Assembly (NCBI GenBank): GCA_022360445.1
Contig: JAKSCV010000013.1
Location: 1 to 39,175, forward strand
Length of the DNA: 39,175 nucleotides
Direction of reading: 5' to 3'
Origin: Gammaproteobacteria bacterium
GTDB taxonomy: Bacteria; Pseudomonadota; Gammaproteobacteria; UBA5861
Every line of letters begins with the position of its first letter. Within the stretch, counting starts at the first letter, position 1. The position numbers and the translations under genes were made by a program. The notes beneath the pieces were generated by a model, which saw nothing but the letters and a program-made list of their open reading frames with translations, made no database searches and was not told the origin of the DNA. This document shows, one piece after another, positions 34,681-39,175 of this stretch.

Positions 34681-34692
34681 AAGGTGTTCTTC

Positions 34693-35361
34693 CTAAGGTG
34701 CGTTAGTCTTGGGTTCTTGGATGTGCCGGGCCAAGTAGATGGTTTGTACAATGACGAAAAGGATAGTTAAACCCAACAGCCCGAATAATTTGAAATTTAC
34801 CCAAAACTCTTCTTTGTCACGTGCTGTTTCACATAAACCAATCGTAGTGGGATTGAAGTCAGCTTCACAGTTTAATGTTTCCAGCTGTTCACTGGTGACA
34901 GCAGGTGAGGCATTAACCAATGCTGCCTCAGCACGCAGGTAGTCACTGGCAAAGTAAATATTGAGCGCGCCACTGAAAAGAAAAAAGCCAACCCACATGT
35001 AGCTCAGGCGGCGCCAGATGGTATTCGTGAGCGAAATTTGTCCGCCAATCATGCGTTGTATCAATGGTTGTTTGCCGATGAAATGGCTACCCAGGAAGAC
35101 GGCTCCGAAGGCCCAGTTGATTAAGGTGGGCTTCCACATGATGAAGCTTTTTTCCTGAAGCAGCAGTGTTAAACCACCGAGAACGGTGATAAGTGCCAAG
35201 GATACCAAGTGCATGTTTTCAAACCGGCGGTGACGGTACCAGAACAGGCTGACTTGTACGAATGAGGCCACAATGGCGACCGCAGTGGCTACAAAAATGC
35301 CTTCCAGTTTGTAGGCGATAAAAAAAAGCAAGATGGGAAAGAAATCGTAAAGCAGTTTCAT
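34693..35361 (-). CDS. yciB: YciB/IspZ inner-membrane protein with an inserted loop
   Basis: Polytopic inner-membrane protein linked to envelope and septum assembly (also called septation protein A or IspZ). The 222 residues exceed the roughly 180 usual for the family. Conserved parts are present: LLYDFFPILLFF at the start, GGLTLLLQEKSFIMWKPT near 62-79, KQPLIQRMIGGQ near 97-108, ALNIYFA near 132-138 and FWVNFKLFGLLGLT near 186-199. The extra length is an insertion at about residues 140-185 between the last two membrane helices, rich in acidic residues and with cysteines C165 and C177. It sits 12 bases before yciI and 59 after the ligase 2 stop. Confidence 0.93.
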   Translation of the reverse strand: MKLLYDFFPILLFFIAYKLEGIFVATAVAIVASFVQVSLFWYRHRRFENMHLVSLALITVLGGLTLLLQEKSFIMWKPTLINWAFGAVFLGSHFIGKQPLIQRMIGGQISLTNTIWRRLSYMWVGFFLFSGALNIYFASDYLRAEAALVNASPAVTSEQLETLNCEADFNPTTIGLCETARDKEEFWVNFKLFGLLGLTILFVIVQTIYLARHIQEPKTNAP

Positions 35362-35420
35362 TGTGATGATAGATACCGTATTAAATTTACAGGGTTTTAA
35401 GGAGACTCTGATTAAGTATA

Positions 35421-37046
35421 TCAGGTCGTTGGGGTCAGACTGCGATGCATGATGGACTCTGCCATATTCCGCAGTTTTGCCCGCTGTATTTTATTGCCAT
35501 TGGCACTTAATGTGACAGGAAAAGCGTCAATCGGTTCAAAATGCTGGGGTACTTTGTACTTCGCCATGCCTTTTTCACAGTATTGACGCAGCGATTGGCG
35601 GTCCAGTTCAGTGCCATCAGCCGGAATGATAAACGCGCAGAGCCATATTTTTCGGGCTTGTTGTACGCCGACGACTTGAGCCTCACTGACAGCTGGGTGT
35701 GTTTCGATGTAGCCTTCAATTTCGGCAGGGCTCACGAGAAACCCACTGAGGCGGATGGCATCACCAAACCGGCTTAAGAAAACCCAACTGCCATCGTCGC
35801 GTGTGTAGCCCAGGTCACCGGTTTTAAAAAAGCCATCTTCGGTGAAGGCGGCCTGGGTTGCCTCTGGGTTATTCAGGTAGCCCACCATACGGCTGGGTGT
35901 TTTGATTTCAATTTCCCCGCGTTCTCCGTGAGGCAGAATATTGCCGCTTTGTGTGTCTCTGGCGCGGACTTGGGTCTCCGGGTTGACACATATGCCACCA
36001 CCTTGGGTGCGATCTTGTGGGGGCAAGGCTTCACTTTGCAGCGAGAACAGAGCGCCTAATTCACTGGAGCCGTATAAACCTCGCAGGGTTATCTCCCGTC
36101 GAGTCGCTTCCAGAACCAGGTCCTGTGAAGAGCCTCCCCCGACGGCAGCAAATCCAACGAATTCCAGGCTGGGGAAAGGTATGGGTGTATCGTTCACTTC
36201 CATTAGGCAGCGTACGGCTTCATCAGATGCGGAAGTGTGCGTGATCTGATGTGCCTGGATCAGGCGTACGGCTTCAGCCGGATCAAAGAAAGGCATAATG
36301 TATAAGGTAGAGCCGCTCGCGAGTGTCATCATGCCTTGATCAAATCCCCAGACACCGCAAAATGGGATCATGTGCAACACGCTTTTTCCCGGTTGATCCA
36401 AGCCAAAGGCGCGACTGATGTCGTAGAGATGGCCCGCCGTGGCCGATTGCTTGTGGTAGACCAGCTTGGGCGCTTTTGTCGTCCCCGACGTCGTGAAGAC
36501 ATTGCACCCAGATTCCGGCGAGGCATGGTTAGCGGTGTACGGGGGAGATTGTTCCAGCGCGTGGTAGCTGGCGGTGTTACGCCCCAGGATGTGATGCGCC
36601 GGCTCGGTTTTGTCTTCCGAATAGAGAATCACCGTTTGCAACGCGGTGAGTGCAGTCGGGTCGATATCAGATAAAATGCCTTCAAAATCAATGTGTTTGA
36701 ATCCGGGCCACATGATAATGGCTTTGGCTTGGGATCGACTGACAATATCCTGCACTTCACTGCTGCGGAATTTTGTGTTGGTGGCAACGGCGACAGCCCC
36801 CAAACGGCAGAGTGCGATATAGGTGATCAGCCAGGCAGGCACCGCAGGTAGCCAAAGTGAGACACGATCACCTTCACCAATGCCGAGACGGCGGAGGCCT
36901 TCGGCAATGCGCTGGCTGCGCTCAAGTAATTCATTGAACGTAATATGTTGTCCCAAGTATACAATGGCGGTTTTATCGCCTTTTTGGCGAGTAATATTTT
37001 CAACCATGTCGGTAATGGTTTCAGGCCGCGGTAATGTTTGGTCCAT
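35421..37046 (-). CDS. AMP-forming acyl-CoA ligase-like enzyme (ligase 2)
   Basis: A second ANL-superfamily enzyme of 541 residues, clearly different from ligase 1. The phosphate loop is TTSGTTKAPKLVYH near 188-201, departing from the usual TSGTTGxPKG at two glycines. LRGLYGSSELGALFS near 327, GFFKTGDLGYT near 411, and SRFGDAIRLSGFLVSPAEIE near 430 follow the normal core order. The final part LSANGNKIQRAKLR near 513 carries the adenylation lysine. ATG 37046 has GGGGAGGA about seven bases upstream. It precedes yciB-yciI on the same strand with a 59-base gap, so may be co-transcribed with them. The substrate is not readable; a CoA ligase is the default reading. Confidence 0.88.
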   Translation of the reverse strand: MDQTLPRPETITDMVENITRQKGDKTAIVYLGQHITFNELLERSQRIAEGLRRLGIGEGDRVSLWLPAVPAWLITYIALCRLGAVAVATNTKFRSSEVQDIVSRSQAKAIIMWPGFKHIDFEGILSDIDPTALTALQTVILYSEDKTEPAHHILGRNTASYHALEQSPPYTANHASPESGCNVFTTSGTTKAPKLVYHKQSATAGHLYDISRAFGLDQPGKSVLHMIPFCGVWGFDQGMMTLASGSTLYIMPFFDPAEAVRLIQAHQITHTSASDEAVRCLMEVNDTPIPFPSLEFVGFAAVGGGSSQDLVLEATRREITLRGLYGSSELGALFSLQSEALPPQDRTQGGGICVNPETQVRARDTQSGNILPHGERGEIEIKTPSRMVGYLNNPEATQAAFTEDGFFKTGDLGYTRDDGSWVFLSRFGDAIRLSGFLVSPAEIEGYIETHPAVSEAQVVGVQQARKIWLCAFIIPADGTELDRQSLRQYCEKGMAKYKVPQHFEPIDAFPVTLSANGNKIQRAKLRNMAESIMHRSLTPTT

Positions 37047-37208
37047 GTCAGATCCTCCCCACTGGCTCTATTGGTCGACTTTGAATCGATCACTTTATTT
37101 TTGTTTTGAGTGTACAACTATAATTTACCAGGGAGAATATTGTCTATTACGTGCAAAATATATGAGACCAATGCAAAATGGCATTCTTTTTATGCGTGTT
37201 TTTAGTAC
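37047..37208. other. Divergent control region between ligase 2 and yciO
   Basis: A T-rich stretch holding the ribosome site of ligase 2 at one end. On the plus strand there is a perfect TATAAT (37119-37124), but the -35 position has only a T-rich hexamer. A short stem AATGC/GCATT (37170-37174, 37181-37185) followed by CTTTTTAT resembles a weak terminator in the yciO leader. No ribosome site precedes yciO. Confidence 0.35.
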
Positions 37209-37829
37209 ATGAGTCAGTACTTTGAAATTCATCCGGACAATCCGCAAAAGCGGTTGATTCACCAGGCCGTTGCCATTATCGAACAAGGCGGGGTAATCGT
37301 CTACCCAACGGATTCCAGCTATGCCCTGGGTTGCCATATCGGAAACAAAAGTGCGATGGAGCGAATTCAGCGGATCAGGCAGTTGGGCAAAGATCATAAT
37401 TTTACACTGGTATGTCGAGATCTTTCTGAAATTGCCTTGTATGCGAAGGTGAATAACAGCCAATACCGGACCATCCGAGCACTCACCCCGGGTCCGTATA
37501 CCTTTATTTTTAAAGCCACGCACGAAGTGCCGCGGCGCTTACTCAATCCGAAGCGGAAAACCATCGGTATCCGGGTGCCGGATCACGACATTGCAAATGC
37601 ATTATTGGAAGCACTGGGTCAGCCTTTGATGAGCAGCACGCTCATTTTGCCCGAGAGTGACCAGCCAATGAATGACGCTTACGAAATCCGCCAAATGCTG
37701 GAAAAACAGGTTGACCTGATCATTGACGGTGGCAACTGCGGTATTGAACCAACCACCGTCATTGTGATGGAAGATGGACAAATGGACGTGGTGAGAAAAG
37801 GAAAAGGGGATGTGTCCCTGTTCGAATAG
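37209..37829 (+). CDS. yciO: YciO family protein (Sua5/YrdC-like)
   Basis: A 206-residue YrdC-domain protein. The opening MSQYFEIHPDNPQKRLIHQA and the run IVYPTDSSYALGCHIGNKSA near 35-54 are nearly those of E. coli YciO, as are HNFTLVCRDLSE near 63-74, KRKTIGIRVPDHDI near 116-129 and PTTVIVMEDG near 181-190. YrdC relatives make threonylcarbamoyl-adenylate for tRNA t6A; YciO keeps the fold, but whether it carries that activity in vivo is doubtful, and a true tsaC is expected elsewhere. It leads yciO-scpA-scpB, with 24 bases to scpA. The start is fixed by homology because there is no ribosome site. Confidence 0.92.
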   Translation: MSQYFEIHPDNPQKRLIHQAVAIIEQGGVIVYPTDSSYALGCHIGNKSAMERIQRIRQLGKDHNFTLVCRDLSEIALYAKVNNSQYRTIRALTPGPYTFIFKATHEVPRRLLNPKRKTIGIRVPDHDIANALLEALGQPLMSSTLILPESDQPMNDAYEIRQMLEKQVDLIIDGGNCGIEPTTVIVMEDGQMDVVRKGKGDVSLFE

Positions 37830-37853
37830 CCATGCATTAAGGAGAAGCCTTTA

Positions 37854-38696
37854 ATGGACCGATCACCGGACGCCCCGGCTCAGGCTGAAATGCCATTCGC
37901 CATCGTACAGGGCGAGCCGCTAACCGTATTGCCGCAAGATCTTTACATTCCACCGGATGCGCTTGAAGTGATTCTTGAGGCATTTGAGGGGCCCTTGGAC
38001 TTATTGCTCTATCTGATCAAACGCCAGAATATCGATATCCTGGATATTCCGATTGCCCGGGTGACAGAGCAGTACATGGAATACATTGCACTCATGCAAA
38101 ATATGCGCTTTGAGCTTGCAGCTGAATACCTGGTTATGGCTGCTATGCTGGCCGAAATCAAGTCCAGAATGTTGCTGCCCAAGCCTGAGTCCAGTGATGA
38201 TGAGGATGACCCACGGGCCGAATTAATACGCCGTTTGCAAGAATACGAACGCTATAAACTTGCCGCAGAGAACCTTGATGCGCTCCCTCGGCTGGAACGG
38301 GACACACAGCTCACGGATTGTGTATTACCCGTGCTGGACAAGCAGCCGAATTACCCCGACATTGATTTGAAAGAACTCCTGTTTGCGTTGCAAGGTGTTT
38401 TGAAGCGGGCGGACATGTATACGCATCATAATATTGAGCGTGAAGCATTATCGGTACGAGAGCGGATGACGCGAGTGCTCTCGGTCTTGAGTGCCGACGA
38501 GTTTACTGAATTCTCACACTTATTTGATGAAAAAGAGGGGCGGATCGGTGTCGTGGTGACCTTCCTCGCTGTTCTCGAACTGGTGAAAGAGGCACTGGCT
38601 GAACTGGTACAGGCGGAACCGTTTGCTCAAATTTACGTAAGAGCGCGGGGAAGCGCCAATGTCGTTGATCGAAGGGATGTAGAGCGTGACGATTGA
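37854..38696 (+). CDS. scpA: Segregation and condensation protein A
   Basis: Kleisin subunit that bridges SMC or MksB-type ATPase heads and binds ScpB, helping chromosome compaction and segregation. The 280 residues show the N-terminal kleisin core EAFEGPLDLLLYLIKRQNID near 42-61, ITEQY-like VTEQYMEYI near 69-77, the AAEYLVMAAMLAEIKSRMLLP run near 90-110 and a C-terminal winged-helix part near 200-270. About 40 extra residues precede the core. AAGGAG lies about nine bases before the ATG. The stop overlaps the scpB start by eleven bases. Confidence 0.94.
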   Translation: MDRSPDAPAQAEMPFAIVQGEPLTVLPQDLYIPPDALEVILEAFEGPLDLLLYLIKRQNIDILDIPIARVTEQYMEYIALMQNMRFELAAEYLVMAAMLAEIKSRMLLPKPESSDDEDDPRAELIRRLQEYERYKLAAENLDALPRLERDTQLTDCVLPVLDKQPNYPDIDLKELLFALQGVLKRADMYTHHNIEREALSVRERMTRVLSVLSADEFTEFSHLFDEKEGRIGVVVTFLAVLELVKEALAELVQAEPFAQIYVRARGSANVVDRRDVERDD

Positions 38697-39175
38697 AATA
38701 AAAAACCGGGTTGAAGCCCTGCTACTGGCCGCTGGTAAACCTCTCAGTGTTGATCAGTTATTGAACATTTGCAACGAGCAGCATCGGCCTTGTAACCGCA
38801 GTGATATTGCCCAGGCCTTGAACCAGCTTAGCGGTGAATATGCCGGCCGCAGCATTGAACTCAAGGAAGTCTCCAGTGGTTTTCGGATCCAAATCCGGCA
38901 GGAAATGGCACCCTGGGTTGCTCGCCTGTGGGAAGAAAAGCCACCGCGTTATTCGCGCGCATTGTTAGAAACCCTGGCGCTGATTGCTTATCGGCAACCC
39001 GTGACGCGAGCAGAAATCGAAGAAGTGCGCGGTGTTGCCGTGAGTTCACAAATCATCAAAACCTTACAGGAGCGGGAGTGGATTCGGGTGATTGGTCATC
39101 GGGATGTGCCAGGGCGGCCTGCCATGTTTGGAACCACCCGGCAATTTCTCGACTATTTCAACTTAAAAAGGCTGG
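38686..39175 (+). CDS. scpB: Segregation and condensation protein B, truncated by the window edge
   Basis: Partner of ScpA. The GTG at 38686 lies inside the end of scpA, and the frame remains open for 163 codons to the last base, so the C-terminus is outside the window. Visible parts are VEALLLAAGKPLSVDQLL near 9-26 (first winged helix), and ETLALIAYRQPVTRAEIEEV with RGVAVSSQIIKTL near 95-127. The highly conserved VIGHRDVPGRPAMFGTT near 136-152 follows. Three residues or so into the tail (FNLKRL) the sequence ends. Confidence 0.94.
   Translation, partial: MTIEIKNRVEALLLAAGKPLSVDQLLNICNEQHRPCNRSDIAQALNQLSGEYAGRSIELKEVSSGFRIQIRQEMAPWVARLWEEKPPRYSRALLETLALIAYRQPVTRAEIEEVRGVAVSSQIIKTLQEREWIRVIGHRDVPGRPAMFGTTRQFLDYFNLKRL

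Overview
The window reads as a chromosomal stretch of a non-enteric gammaproteobacterium. The evidence is gene order: eno-ftsB-ispD-ispF, then nagZ and an S-methyl-5'-thioinosine phosphorylase facing csiV-mfd (the block I know from Pseudomonas), then nrdR-ribD-ribE-ribBX-ribH-nusB-thiL-pgpA, and finally yciB-yciI near yciO-scpA-scpB. Base composition looks balanced by eye. No species can be named. Almost everything is housekeeping. I see no phage, insertion sequence, CRISPR array, tRNA or rRNA, and no gene-free stretch over 300 bases.

Layout. 231-1652: sulfur-relay operon tusDCB-tusE, with cysteines resembling the DsrEFH/DsrC branch. 1684-1971 (minus): small secreted helix-hairpin-helix protein. 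2151-7057: TetR regulator with a perfect palindromic operator, then a periplasmic adaptor and an RND pump, closed by a strong terminator at 7080-7115. 7120-8723 (minus): copper-delivery set (DUF2946, PCuAC, Sco). 8824-9621: alpha/beta hydrolase. 9718-15503: glycolysis, cell division, isoprenoid, wall-recycling, mechanosensitive-channel and purine-salvage genes in a tight run. 15521-16444 (minus): HDAC-like deacetylase. 16556-18544: chemoreceptor behind a sigma-28-like promoter. 18566-25869 (minus): csiV, mfd, aroC, mdh and an outer-membrane protein. 26045-32555 (plus): nrdR, riboflavin genes, nusB, thiL, pgpA and an NlpC/P60 lipoprotein. 32586-37046 (minus): two different acyl-CoA-ligase-like enzymes bracketing yciB and yciI. 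37209 to the end (plus): yciO, scpA and a truncated scpB.

Most worth a second look: (a) mdh is split by a one-base frame break lying exactly on an in-phase U UUA AAG slippery heptamer, so either a sequencing/mutational deletion or rescue by -1 frameshifting; (b) pgpA lacks an ordinary start codon behind its strong Shine-Dalgarno, where an AUC sits instead; (c) the tus genes carry DsrC/DsrH-type cysteines although no dsr genes are visible; (d) two adenylate-forming enzymes occupy the yciB/yciO neighbourhood where other gammaproteobacteria have a PHP-domain gene; (e) YciB carries an extra loop of about 45 residues with two cysteines. I do not see a clearly new multi-gene system, and I say so rather than force one.
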